A stretch of 64,000 nt of DNA from Polytrichum commune (lineage: Eukaryota > Streptophyta > Polytrichopsida > Polytrichales > Polytrichaceae), in contig OX485809.1 of the NCBI GenBank assembly GCA_950295325.1, forward strand, positions 11,842,001-11,906,000, in the 5' to 3' direction. Below are positions 11,359-23,400 of this stretch, in pieces. The notes under the pieces were generated by a model. That model worked only from the letters and a program-made list of their open reading frames with translations, was not told where the DNA came from and made no database searches. The translations under genes were made by a program, and so were the position numbers. Within the stretch, counting starts at the first letter, position 1. Every line of letters begins with the position of its first letter.

Positions 11359-11910
11359 CTAAACAATTTGCTTATGCCTAGTTGTTGGTAATGACCTAGT
11401 GAATAAGTTTGCTAGGTTATTAGAAGACCTAACATGCATCACATCTATATTTGATCCCAAAAATTCATGAGTGAAAAAAAACTTTGGTAAGATGTGCTTG
11501 ATTCGGTCTCTTTTGATGTAGCCTGCCATTATTTGAGCATTGCATACCGCATTATCTTCGTAAATTATTGTTGGAGATTTTGGAACATTAAGAACACCAC
11601 AAGAACCTTTGATGAAGCCATGCATCAGTCTCAACCAAATGCATTCGTGGGATTACAAACCAAATGCAAGGCTATAATTTTTGATTGGTTTGAGGATGTT
11701 GCTACCAGACTCTACTTCGTTGATTTCCAAGATATTGTTGCTCCTTATCTAAGGAAAACATAACATGTTTGTGATTTCCCTTTATGTGGATCGGAAAGGT
11801 AACCCGCATCCACGTATCCTTTCATGTTGCTATTCTTTCCAACTTTATAAAACAATCCTAGATCCTCGTTGACCTTGAGGTATCATAGGATATGTTTGAC
11901 ACCATTATTT
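11359..11910 (-). mobile_element. Ty1/copia polyprotein remnant: end of RT and RNase H
   Basis: The minus frame 11634-11359 has IIYEDNAVCNAQ, YIKRDRIKHILPKFFFTHEF and VRSSNNLANLFTRSLPT. These match the copia RNase H C-terminus (family: EDN-x-A-C, D-R-T-K-H-I-x-P-K-F-F-F, S-x-N-x-A-D-x-x-T-K). Upstream to about 11910, other frames give DLGLFYKVGKNSNMKGYVDAG and KGKSQTCYVF, also copia, but with frameshifts and stops. It is a dead remnant. Confidence 0.88.
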
Positions 11911-11978
11911 CCATGTCGTTTTGTTGGTTTAGCACTAAATCTAGCCAATAAATTAACGGCAAATGCAATGTCAAGATT

Positions 11979-11995
11979 AAACCCTAAACCTAAAA
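11979..11995 (+). repeat. Short telomere-like motif (CCCTAAACCTAAAA)
   Basis: One CCCTAAA plus a partial unit, located where the RT fragment starts. Its orientation is opposite to the TTTAGGG run at 12366. Confidence 0.6.
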
Positions 11996-12372
11996 CTATT
12001 GTAGCTGAGGCTCATAGTCGATATGATTGGCCCATGTATAAATATGCCATGAGATCTGAACTAGAGTCTTTGATATCAAGGGAAGTGTTTAGTTCAGTTA
12101 AGACTATGATTAAAAATGGTTAACCCAATGGATTGTAAATGAATGTTTGTGAGGAAAAAAAACAAATTTATAAATGTTTCCCAGTACAAAGCACGGCTAG
12201 TTGTCCAGGCTTCACCCAACGTCCAAACATTGATATTGAGGAGACATATTCCCAAGTGATGGACTCAATTATGTTTATGTATTTCCTAAGTCTTGTAGTT
12301 GATAAGAAGTTGGAAACAAGGTTGATGGACGTAGTTACCGCGTATTTGTATGGAACTCTGCGAGGTTTAGGG
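11985..12372 (+). mobile_element. Ty1/copia reverse-transcriptase fragment in inverted orientation
   Basis: The plus strand encodes, across stops and frameshifts, TIVAEAHSRYDWPMYKYAM, RSELESLISREVF, then FTQRPNIDIEETYSQVMDS and RLMDVVTAYLYGTL. This is the N-terminal copia RT in family order (FTQ-x-x-G-I-D-x-x-E-T-Y-S-P-V, then LMDVVTAYL-Y-G). It lies exactly where the RT should be between the integrase part (right) and the RNase H part (left), but both of those are on the minus strand. Confidence 0.85.
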
Positions 12373-12393
12373 TTTAGGGTTTAGGGTTTAGGG
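12366..12393 (+). repeat. Interstitial telomeric repeat (TTTAGGG)x4
   Basis: Four perfect plant telomere units at the junction of the inverted RT fragment and the minus-strand integrase fragment. Too short to be a telomere. Confidence 0.9.
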
Positions 12394-12395
12394 TT

Positions 12396-14800
12396 CGAGA
12401 ACTACCACGTCCTCTTTTCATGGATATAGTTTGAACGGTATATCTCTCTAGACGAGTAGGGACATTATCATTATGAATGTGTGACTTAATCACATTTATT
12501 GCCTTATTGAATGAATTGGGCAATCTATCAAGTAACTGATTCAAATGTAGAATGCAATCAACCTCTCTTTCACATTCTTGGGTACAAGGATATGAAAATA
12601 TGTTTGGAATAGATAAAATATTAAAGTTTAAATATCTACATGGATGTGATTGTCCTACCAAACATGGAAATTTTTCCTCATCGAAAAAACATTCAGCAAA
12701 TATTCTTTGTAGTAAATTAATAGTTGGAAGATCTAAGTATTTAATAATGTTGGATGATTTACACCCAACAAATATCCCCTCTCTCTTTTGAGGATCATTC
12801 TATCTTAGTTCTATGTGGGGGATAAATAGGCATTAACACCTTACAACCAAAAATTCCTAGGTGTTTTATATGAGGTACTTGTCCAAACATTGCTTCTATA
12901 GGTGTAATGGATTATAGTAAGAACATCTTAAACAAACCAACATGCTTGGATATAGGATAGCGTAACTCCATACTAAAGTAGGAAAATTAGATCTCATAAG
13001 TAATGGTCTAGCAATTAATTATAATATTTTAATAAAAATTATGTTAGATCATTTTTTTCATGGACATATGATAATGAATGTTTCTAATTGCATTCCAATC
13101 CACACATAATATGTCCTTGATGTTTGAGTCTTAAATTCTCATGCACCATCTAAGTGTATGGCGTGGTGTATGGACAGAATATAATGATATGAGAACCTAG
13201 CCCAAAGTTGTATAATTTATGCCAATAATTTAAGAAAAATTAAATTTCTACTAGCTAGAAGAGAGATTTGTGACCATTTTGTGGATGTGTTAATTAAGGC
13301 AAGAAAATATCTAAAAGCTATGCATAGTGGATCAATATGATCACTAATATCCCCTTGAACCCTTTGAAGTATAACTGGAAGTTTGTATGATAATTTCCAT
13401 TTATGAGGTTAAGTAACAAATTTTCCCAAAGCATATAATTTGCAAGGTTTCATACACTTTAACTAAATTGATACTTAAAGTTTGTGTTCTTTTGTATTGG
13501 AAACAATTCGATTCATTATTGAAATTATCGGGTGTTCCATGTGTTCATACAAAATGCAATTATCTTCTCTCTTAGACGAATAAATTAAATGAAGGGTATA
13601 TAGACTTGAGAAATATGTCAAAATATTTTCAACTGGGCATCCATGATGATCCAAAATTTGCAACAATTATTGATTGTCTTCCTTAGTTGTACAAAGGTGA
13701 AAATTGTTGCGTCAAATGTCCTAGAAACTCAATAAATTCTTTATGGACATTGGTGAATAAACAACTCTAGAGACACATATGTGTATACCTCCAAACATAA
13801 TGAGACATGTTTCACCAATTCGGTATGGTATCAAATAAACACTAGTGAACCTAGATACCAAAAATATCTATTGTTACCAAAAATAGTGTTGGTAGTTGCA
13901 CTATCTAGTAACAACTACCGACATGTGGTATGAGATTTCATATCTTCAAATGAATTTGTCATTATTTCATCATATAACATCTTTGTGTGTTCCACATGTG
14001 TGGCGTATATGTCACATCTTTTGCTGTGTTCCTTGTAAAGTTTTTACAAAATAAAGGGCAATCCTACAATTTTTGGCAATATGATCATTGGTTTTATACT
14101 TAAAACATGTACGCATATCTCAAAAAAATAGTCGTGTGGATAATGACTTCGAAAAACAACCATTTTATGAAGATTGTAAAGTGAGTCGCTTACATGCTCG
14201 TTGAGTTTCTCTTTGCATTGGTGTTTGACACATTTTCTCTAACTTTGGTTTTCTCCTCAATCATTGGAATATGAACCATGTTGTTGGCACGTATGTTACA
14301 TGACTTTGCATGAGAACTGTTCCGATAGATCGTTTTCCATGATTCTTCAACAATATCTCATTTTGCTTTTTAGCAAGTAATAACACTGACATAAGGTCTG
14401 AATATTCAGTGTATCACATGTTTTGATATTGTTGAGCCAATATAATATGGACAGCTTGAAATGTGAAAATAGGCTTCTCTATTATATGCGCATCATCAGT
14501 CGGTATACCACACAAAGATAGTTGGGATGTTATCTTACAAAGTTCAGTATTGTACTTGGTTATGGTTGGATAATCTTGAAATCAAAGATGTATCCAATCG
14601 TAACAAGCCTTTGGCAAAAATGTTGTTTGTTGGTGATTTTGAACTGATTTTGAAGCGACACATATAAAATATGAATTGATGTCACAATAAGGTACTGCAA
14701 TTGCAATGTTGGGTCCAAATTCTATTGCATGAGAACTAGTGTTTGAGCATCATAATGATTTGTAATAATTTTTAGAAATGATTCTTCTATTTTATTCGCA
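12396..14800 (-). mobile_element. Ty1/copia remnant: gag zinc knuckle, integrase and inter-domain region
   Basis: Read 3' to 5' on the plus strand. 12660-12400 has QECEREVDCILHLNQLLDRLP, then SHIHNDNVPTRLE and MKRGRG, typical of the copia integrase-RT spacer. 13000-12660 has HLGIFGCKVLMPI, PPHRT and FFDEEKFPC, the end of integrase. 14107-14063 has a gag knuckle spaced C-x2-Y-x4-H-x4-C, with Tyr instead of the second Cys. Many stops interrupt it. 14110-14800 is probably gag but was not read with confidence. No LTRs could be paired. Confidence 0.75.
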
Positions 14801-15400
14801 AGGTTACGTGCTTGTAGATGTAGTTTGGCATCAAAGATTCAAGTTAAGTAATTCTCTACATCAAGTGCAAGGGGAGGAAAAACTTAATTTTTCTAAATAC
14901 GTCATTTTGTCTTTAGAATCATGCTTCTATATAGTGTACTATCCTCTTAAACAATATTTTTTTTATTAAAAAAACGCTAGTGCTTTCAAAGAGGCAACAA
15001 AATCTAACCCCAAATTCAGTGCTACAAATCATATAAGGAATTGTCATACATGCTCTATTCTTCTATACTATATTTCGCTAATTTTTTTTCTTTTTCATAT
15101 CACAACACCACATTTGGCTACACATTTCTTTCCTTCACCTCACAACACTCAACAAAAATACCGTTCAACAGAAATGCACTACAAAATCACAACTTCGTTG
15201 TTTGCCTCATGCTAATAACGTGTTACAAAATGGGTACAAACTGAATACTTAATGAAAAACACATCATGCAAGCAAAATTGCATAATCCTTGAGAACTAGA
15301 TAGCTAGACCGAGAGTTTATATTTTCTCTCACAACCTCGGTGTTCATTTAAGGTCTTTGATCACCACCACCTCCTAAGATGATGGGGCACTATATCGCCA
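14801..15400. other. AT-rich spacer, no gene
   Basis: No recognisable coding, RNA or repeat structure. It may be the outer part of the copia remnant. Confidence 0.3.
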
Positions 15401-15402
15401 CC

Positions 15403-16220
15403 TAGTAGCCATCCTACGACGACGTGGCGTCATCACCAACGTGATATCTTATATACCATAATGACAAGGTTGGATCTATGAACACATAGTTATCGACATT
15501 AGTGTCATGACAATCACAACCATAGTTAGCACACTAAGGGCTGCTTTACACTACGGTGGAGAAGTGCACCAGTCAATCAAGAACTTTCCCCAAGACATGG
15601 TTGTTTGAGGCGAGGGATGGTATGCCAGAGAAGATGAAAAGACAATAAAATAATGCCTTGAGAAGTCTTGACCGGCTGTAGTGTAATCACCTATAGGAGA
15701 AGTGTATTGGACAACTTCACCAAGAGGAGAAGTGCACCGGACTACTTCACAAAATGGTCAAAGCCGGCCATAGTAGAAACCTTACCCCCTAAATGAACAT
15801 TGTATTGACATTTTAAAAAATTATATTGATAAAAAATAAAATGTATATGGCAATGCTTTAGAATTTTTTTCATGACAATAATTTATTTGAAAATGTTCCA
15901 CCTCTATAATACATCCAAATTAAGGTAAATAAGTAGGTAACATTATCTTCTTATTGATTTCTAAAGAAATAACATGTTGGTATAGTCCCTCAATATTATG
16001 ACACATTTTTACGAGACCAAACTTTTTAGTTCAAAACTCCCTTTTTTATATGACTACAACACTCAATAATGCAACATATATGTAAAGTAACTACATCTAG
16101 TTGCCATCCTACGACGACGAGGCGTCCTCAACGACGAGGCTAATCGACAATGTGATATCTTATATATACCATGATGACGAGGTTGGGTTTATGGACACCT
16201 TGTCATCGACGGTAGTGTCA
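15403..16220 (+). repeat. Diverged direct repeat pair (15403-15520 and 16098-16220)
   Basis: Both copies share GCCATCCTACGACGACG, a GTGATATCTTATATA block and a TATCGAC-or-CATCGAC near the end. Between them, at about 15670-15770, short tandem words GAGAAGTG(T/C)A recur. Confidence 0.7.
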
Positions 16221-16297
16221 TTGTAAGGTAACTACCAATATTGATGGATGATTGAATATTCTAACCACATGTGCCAGTGTGTAAGCATAGGATGATG

Positions 16298-16641
16298 GGA
16301 GCTAGACAACTCCTAGTTGAAGATGGATGGATTGGAGTTAGACAACTCCAGATTGACAACATGTGCATTGGGGATAGACAGCTCCGCATATAGTGCATTG
16401 GGAATAGACCATTCCATATTGAGAACATGTGCACACGAGTTAGACAACTCTCGATGAGGTGCACTGGAGTTGGACCACTCCAGAATTGGAAAGATGAATG
16501 TTATTCATTGGAGTTAGACAAGTCTTAATGAAAAAATAGATCTAGTTGGAATTAGACAGTTCCAACTAGAAAGAAGGATGGATGAATCCAATTGGAAGAA
16601 TGAGATTGAGATAAGAGATGGAAGAAGGTTCTAGAAGAACC
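16298..16641 (+). repeat. Array of short hairpins with AGAC loops
   Basis: Nine inverted repeats follow each other in about 340 bp: 16298-16313, 16333-16350 (TGGAGTT-AGAC-AACTCCA), 16370-16385 (weak), 16401-16415 (GGAAT-AGACC-ATTCC), 16437-16450 (GAGTT-AGAC-AACTC), 16464-16483 (CTGGAGT-TGGACC-ACTCCAG), 16510-16525 (weak), 16541-16570 (13-bp stem with one G-U, loop AGAC) and 16627-16641 (GGTTC-TAGAA-GAACC). Stem sequences differ but mostly keep pairing. Confidence 0.75.
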
Positions 16642-18600
16642 AAAGATAGAATAACCAAAGACAGAACTAAAGGATAGAACTATGAATAGAATACTTTTAC
16701 TATGTGTAAAGATAGAAAGTAAAAGTAATGCTTTGGCATAAGAGGAAGCTCGGGGGAGGAGAGAGGATCTTTTTGTCTCTCTCCTATGGTCAGGGGGTTG
16801 AGCTTAAATCAAGACCTACTTGGTCTAGATTGTTTTGATAGATACGTGTTAGTGTGAAAGTTGGTGTCAAACCTGTGAGAGGTTTGTTACAATATAGAAC
16901 CTCCGTTTTGTCATATTAAAGAGGTAGTTAATGCTAGATTTCCTTTCATCTATATAATGTACATCTAAAATACATCCATTTTCACTTGGGAACTATTTGG
17001 GAACTTCACTTATTGTTGAGAACTTAATGGTAATTAGGGTTGCTAGTGTAGAATGGACATGGTTAGGGTGAGAGTGGCCTCATGCCTAGTATATTGCTTT
17101 GTACACGGGTGATATAGTATCACCAATATCTTGATGCTAAATGTCATGCATCATTGTTGTCTAGTTTCTTATTAGAGAACTCTTTATATTTTGGTGTTAA
17201 TGAAATTATTAGTTTCCAAAAGTTAGATGGGAATTTAGATAAGATGACAATTGCTAACTTGGGAAGGCAACACCAAAGATCTTTGGACTCTTATTTTAAG
17301 AGTTCATGAGAATATTTGTAATTGTTTGGAGTTATAAGTTATTATTTTATACCATCTATATTGCTTAAACTTGTTGTATATATTTTTAAGCTCATATTAC
17401 TTATGTTTGCATATTCCCTCAATAGTATGACAACTTTATGTCATTTGTCATATTAATGAGAAGTTGACACCTCGATAATACAACTTTTTTGTATTTCCCA
17501 AAAATGTCATACTAAAGAGGGAGAACAATAATACAAAGATTTCTCTCGGGGTGATCACACCCCCTTATGTTTCATAACCATGTGTAATAAAAGTTTGCTA
17601 CCCTATATTATATGTCATATTGCTAAAAAAACTTTAAGAAATTGTTGAAAATGTTTGATTGATATTGATAGTTTTGTAAATAAAAACGTATTTATAAAAC
17701 ACACAAAATACATGCATTGAAAAATACTTGAAATCTAAGAACCTGTAAAATACTATAATAGTTGACAATTCACACATTGCAAATTTTGGAGATGGTGGAC
17801 TTGTGTATTTTCAATGTGTTAAAGTGTATGAAGTGCTCAAAATTCATACAAAGTGTGATCCACATGTTCAAACTTTTGAATATTATAAATGAGGTGCCTA
17901 AAATAGGTATTAGTTTTATTTTGAATGTAAGGCCAAAACTTGCTCAATTGTACATGCATGGATACCGTGGTGCATGGATAAGTTCGTATCAACATATGAA
18001 ATAGGGATATATGATACACATTAGAATCCCTCTCCTGACCTACTCCTACTACTATTATAGTATGCGTAGATTTTTTGACAATCATGGGGTGGAAAAGTAC
18101 AAGAATCCAATTGACTTGATGGATTGTCAATCAAACGTGGAGATTGATTTGTATTGGTATCGACAATAAGTGACTTACGATCTTATGGATTTAAATTGTA
18201 ACTCCACTTATTGATCGTAAATCAAACTTCTAATTATTCCTAAAATTTGAATGTGGGGAATACTTTGGAAAATATTGCTAGTCTCACAAAACAATGTTAT
18301 GGATCTGAATAATGCTATGGATTCTGATAATTAAATTATCATATAAATATGTGTCTAATTATTCATTTTGCAGAAAATAAATTATTTTGCACTCTTTCCC
18401 AAATGTGCTGTACTTTCTACTATGTGATCTTCTGAGTGTTCTTCGTTGTGGAGGAAATTCAAGAGGAACCTTCCATACTCAAGTGTTAAGCAATCTCTCG
18501 CATTCGAGACAACAGCACACAAATGCTTCAATTTTGCTCATAAGAAACACTGGCACTTCGATCTTTCAGCTTTAGGGTGTGGAGACTCGACATTTTTACT
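16642..18600. other. AT-rich region without genes
   Basis: Small ORFs only (for example plus 17762-18004), none recognisable. No repeat structure found by eye. Confidence 0.35.
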
Positions 18601-18604
18601 TGCA

Positions 18605-19265
18605 ACAGGTTTGTGGCAATCATGAACTCCAAATCACGCAGTAGCACTTTTGCAGGGTTAGGCTGATGGGTTGTTTGTGTGTCTTTTAACTCTTTGTTTC
18701 CACCAGCGCATGAATGTGTCACCTGCATTAGGTTGATCGTCATAAGGTGACAGCGGGTTTGTGACAATTATGAGCTCAATATCATACAGCAGGGGTTCTG
18801 GAGGGTTAGGCTGATGGTTTCTTGTGTGTGTGTTTGAGTTCTTTGTTTCCATCTTTACTTGCGTATCAATCTTTGAATTGAATTAGGTGGAGATTCGTAA
18901 GCTGACAGCAGATTTGTGACAGCCGTGAGTCCGAATTCATACAGCAGGGTTTTTGCAGGTTTAGGCTTATGAAATGAACGTTTTTCTTTTGATTTTGTGT
19001 TTGAGTGTGTCAAGATTCCACCTGCATTAAGTTGAGATTCAGAAACTTACGAAACAGGTGTGTGACTTTGGTCATCAGCCAAAACCATGCAGTAGCAACC
19101 TGGCATTTCTGCAGGGCTAGGCTGATGGATATTTGTTCCTTTTTTTTTCATTCCTTCTTTCCACCTTCACTTGCATATAGGTTGTGGCCCATAAGCTTAC
19201 AAGAGGTTTGGAACTATCATGAGCTCGAAATCGTGTCACAGTGAATCTTTGCAGAATTAGGATGA
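18605..19265 (+). repeat. Five ~150-bp tandem repeats
   Basis: Units start near 18605, 18751, 18907, 19048 and 19200. Each has a G-TTTGTG-like opening, an A-TCATG-AGCT-like word, CAGCAG or CAGTAG, then (G)CAGGGTTAGGCTGATGG or a variant. Spacing is 140-156 bp. They lie directly before the Tc1-type transposase remnant. Confidence 0.8.
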
Positions 19266-19355
19266 TGGATGTTTTGGGATTTTGTTGGTTGTTTCAATCT
19301 TGGTCAGGAAATCAAAGAATGGTGTGTTTCGATCTCGGTGATGAAACTTAAATAT

Positions 19356-19896
19356 GCCTTTTCAATTCAGATGAGAGGACTTGGTGTTGGATAGAGGACA
19401 AAGAAAACATCTATGTGCGTGTTGTGAACCAAACTGTGAAGCATGGTGGAGGCTCTATAATGCTTTGGGGTTGTTTGACTTGTAGAGGATTGGGGTCATT
19501 GCATAATATACAAGGGCACTTGAATGTTAGAGGCTACATTGCAATTTTAGAGCAAGATTTGTGTAGTACATTGCTTGCATTTGGGTTCAATCTTGAAGAA
19601 ATGTTGCCGTGCATACAACCAAGATTGTTCGAGAATGGTTTGGGAAGCAACCATTTTGTGTTTTAGAGTGGCCTGCACAATCCCTTGACTTAAATCCTAT
19701 TGAGGACATAGGGGCTTTACTGAAACGGCGATTGAACTCATACTCTAGTCCTCCCAAGGGTATTCTTCAATTATGGGTTCGAGTGCAAGAAGTTTGCTAC
19801 TCTATTAGTCTAGAGGAGTGTAGAGGATTGTATGCTAGCATGCCTGATCGAATTGCAGCTGTTTTAGTTGCAAAAGGACGATGGACAAATTTTTAA
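19356..19896 (+). mobile_element. Tc1/mariner-superfamily (Tc1-type) transposase remnant
   Basis: Catalytic-domain end of a Tc1-like DDE transposase. The first Asp is in NSDERTW (19370). Then come VKHGGGSIMLWGCLT, GHLNVRGYIAILEQDL, and in a second frame HTTKIVREWFGKQ, VLEWPAQSLDLNPIED, LLKRRLNSY and MPDRIAAVLVAKGRWTNF to a stop at 19896. At about 19600 a frameshift and small deletion have removed the stretch that should carry the second Asp (family: QQDN-x-P-K-HT). The third residue is Glu within NPIE, as in the Tc1 DD34E group rather than the DD39D group usual in flowering plants. The N-terminal DNA-binding domain is not seen. Inactive. Confidence 0.88.
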
Positions 19897-20261
19897 GTGT
19901 CTTCTACACTTTAGTGTAAAAACCGAATCTATGTACATACTTTTCTTCAACATCTTTATCTACTTTGTTGTAATTGAAATCATGATTTTATCATTACAGT
20001 TGTGTGTAGATCTTTATACTCTACAATTTTTGATTTTATAACTTTTGATTTCGATCACTCTTGTTTCCGGCAACGTCATTTGAAGTTTCAAGTTCCTTGC
20101 ATAGTTCATCCAGAGCATTTCTCCTTGGTCAGGTTGACGAGTTTCCGAGCGCTGATTATTTGTTTCGGCCTTTCGATAAGGGTTGTCAAGAGAATTTCCC
20201 TAATTGAGGTGGTGGGTTGAAACTTTGCACCTTTGGCAAATTTGGCGTTTCATATTGAAGG

Positions 20262-20273
20262 GGGGGGGGGGGT
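20262..20273 (+). repeat. Poly-G run
   Basis: An uninterrupted G homopolymer of about 12, in the presumed 5' UTR/promoter of the CAD gene. Confidence 0.8.
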
Positions 20274-20458
20274 TGAATGAGAAGTTTCGCTCTTTGTTTG
20301 AGGTTTTCGGAGTCTTAAACAAGCTTCATGTCAGCTTGGTACACTGTAGTTTCTGTTTCAAGTGTGCTAATTTCTCGCATTATTTGGAGCAGAGATTTCA
20401 CTCCTCTGTGTTTGGGTTTTCCCCTGCTTGTGTGGAAAATCAATTACTGGAGCTGGTG

Positions 20459-23400
20459 ATGGATCCCAAGGAAGGAATTGAGTGCAAGGGGTATGCGAGG
20501 TATGATGCGAAAGGAGACTTGGTGCCCTTCAAATTCCTGCGCAGGTCGAGACCTCAACTCCCTCATTCTGCATATACTCCTATTACAAGAGTTTGTGACG
20601 ATGGGCCAAAGTTTTGAAACAATCTTGAGTTTTCTTTAAGCTTGATTTCTTAAAAGCTTCTGACAAGGTGGTTTGGAAGTTTCTTGCATGGACACCAGGG
20701 ATAGGATGGGTATCCACTTCCAGTTTATTGATTGGACTAAGAAAGTTGAATACCTTCATGATGATGGTTTTCTTGGAAATGTAGGCACCCGGGGCCAGAT
20801 GATGTCGTCTTCCGAGTCACACATTGTGGTATCTGCTATGCGGATCTCATCTGGACTTACAATTGGTTTGGGGACGTCCAATATCCTGTCGTTCCTGGGT
20901 GAGTGAAACCCTCTTTTTTAATAACATCAAGTTGCTTACAGTTGCTTAAAGTTGAAATCAAATTTTCACTGCAAACTCACAATGGATCATAGAGCCTCTT
21001 GCCTGCATTGGTAAAAATACTTTGAGATAGCTTCTTATTAGATTGGGCCAAAACTTCGAAACAACCTTTCCTTTTTCTTAACTTTAATTTCTCTAAAGTT
21101 TAAAACTAGGTGTTTTGATAGTTACTTTTTGGTATCTATGAGTAGGATGGGCAATCAACCATTGAACAAAGCCATTGAATGAATTCTCCCATCCCTGTAT
21201 TTTGAACCTTGCAGTGAATTTGACAATCAAATTCTAGGGTTTGAACTTGCAGCTCTGTTGGATGTCAGATAATTTCTACATGTGACTTGTGTTACAATCA
21301 GTTAGCAGTACAGATTCTTTGTCATCCTGCTCAATGAGATCCTTCTTTGGCAATGTGTGGAATTTTTGACTTGTACTGTGTAAGGAAATCATCATTAAGA
21401 GTGGTGACATATGACAAAATTTTCTCATAATTTATCTGTGCTGTTTGATGAAGTAGAATTTGTTTCTGCACATAAAGGAAAGTTGCAAATTGAAGCGATC
21501 ACATTAAATTTGACACAGCAGTAACTTAGCATGTATCCAAGATACATGTGTTTCTGTGAAATGGTAGGATATATATTATTTTATATTGTGGAATTTTGGA
21601 ATGGCAAGCACGCATATTGGTAATTTAGTCAATGTTCCAAAATTTCAAAACGGCCAATTGTTGACGGTGGCATGTTGAGCGTATGGTGTGAGGATGGCTC
21701 GGGACATTAAATTATATGCATGGGTGTAATGGGCCAGGATGGCATAGGCTCAAATTAGTCATGTACTTCGAAGAAAGGTCCTACATGTGAGTTACATATC
21801 AAATTCACCTTTTGATGGTGGTCACATGCAGGCACGAAATTGTGGGAGTGGTGACGGAGGTGGGCTCGAATGTTACGAAGTTCAAGGTGGGCGACCGTGT
21901 GGGAGCAGGATATTGCGCCGAATCATGTGAAGACTGCGAGGCTTGCAATGAGAAGATGGAAGTCATGTGTCAATCCAAGGCCGGGTCCAAACGGGTCTTC
22001 AATTCTATCTTGAAAGATGGCACAATCACCCGAGGTGGCTTCTCCGACATTATGGTTTCCAATCAGCGGTAAGTGGGCTGGTAGTCATGTCAAATAAATG
22101 CTTTATAGAGTCCTGCAGAATTTATGAAAGCATTTGGGTGGTCCTGGTAAAGGACGTGGCAAATTTGCTATTCCAATCCATCCTCAACATAATTCTAGAC
22201 ATATGGCTTATGATGACACTTCCCTGACATCGGAAAAGATGCATTCCCGAGGTGGCAATTCTCCCTTTCAGAACGGCTGTTTTACAAATCACTTCTAATT
22301 TTCCTACTGAATCAATGATTTGTTACAACACAAAGAGGAGCAACATCCTGGGAAGGAAGGGTTGAGAGGAAACCATTGATACCATAGGTGTCTGGATTAG
22401 AAAAGGTGAACACTTTCAGATATCTTTCTTATAATTACCATAGAAGCAACTTATCTTAAGCAGGAGTCACTATCCAGACACCCAGTTAGGTATTTATTTT
22501 CACCTCCAAGAAAGTTTATAAACTCTGTTAGAATATATAGTCCTAAAAATGCCTCAAAATGAAAAAAGGGACTATATATTAAATGAATATATAGTCCTAA
22601 TTATGCTTCTTAAAAATGTCTTAGCAGCTGCTGCCAAACCAAGTTCTAAAGACATTGACTCCTGCAGGTGCTAGAAAGAAAGAAAGAAAGAAAGAAAGAC
22701 AACTTCGATGTTGCCACTGGTGTGAATTATGGTAGTGCTTCTTTTTTGAGTTGGTCTGAGTCTATATGTAATCCCGAAATAGGCATCACGGAAATTAGAG
22801 GCCCCTGAAGACTAATGCCTCCTTTCTAAGCTAAGCACCTTCAACAGGTGTAGACAAGAAGCTGGCTCGCATTTACCTTCCCGAAGGGCAAGCCCCTAGG
22901 TTCCCATATGGTTGGTTAAAATTATTAGATTCACATGTATACCCCCACTATGATTGGGTGAACCATAGGTGGCAAGGTGCACTGGAAATCAAGTGCTAGG
23001 AAGGTCACCTATCCAAGCACTATTTTGGCCTTTGGGGGCTCAACCTCGGAGTTCCCATGGAGTCTGGGTTGGGGCCTTGGTTTAAGCCACCCTTTTGCGG
23101 GTGCTACATATAGTTGCCATCTCGGAGTTGGATTCTGCACACATTCTGGACAGCAGTCATGAATCTCTGAAAGAAAAACTATATCTTACAAGGGAGGATA
23201 GGGTGAATGTAGGTATACGGTGAAAATTCCAGATGCTTTGAAATCCGATGTGGCAGCTCCTCTGCTTTGTGCCGGAATCACAGTGTACAGTCCCATGATG
23301 CGCCATGGCCTGGGGGATCAGCCTGGGAAAAAAGTTGGGGTCATTGCACTAGGAGGAGTAGGTCACATGGCTGTTAAGATTGCAAAAGCACTTGGTCACC

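Noticed and set aside
12366-12393. Telomere / chromosome end
   Set aside because: Only four units, flanked on both sides by ordinary transposon sequence.
16261-16464. Repetitive 67-codon minus-strand ORF (IWSCLTPIH-like repeats)
   Set aside because: It is the translation of the hairpin array; no evidence of coding.
16298-16641. CRISPR-like array
   Set aside because: Eukaryotic context; repeats are imperfect palindromes of changing sequence without constant repeat/spacer order.
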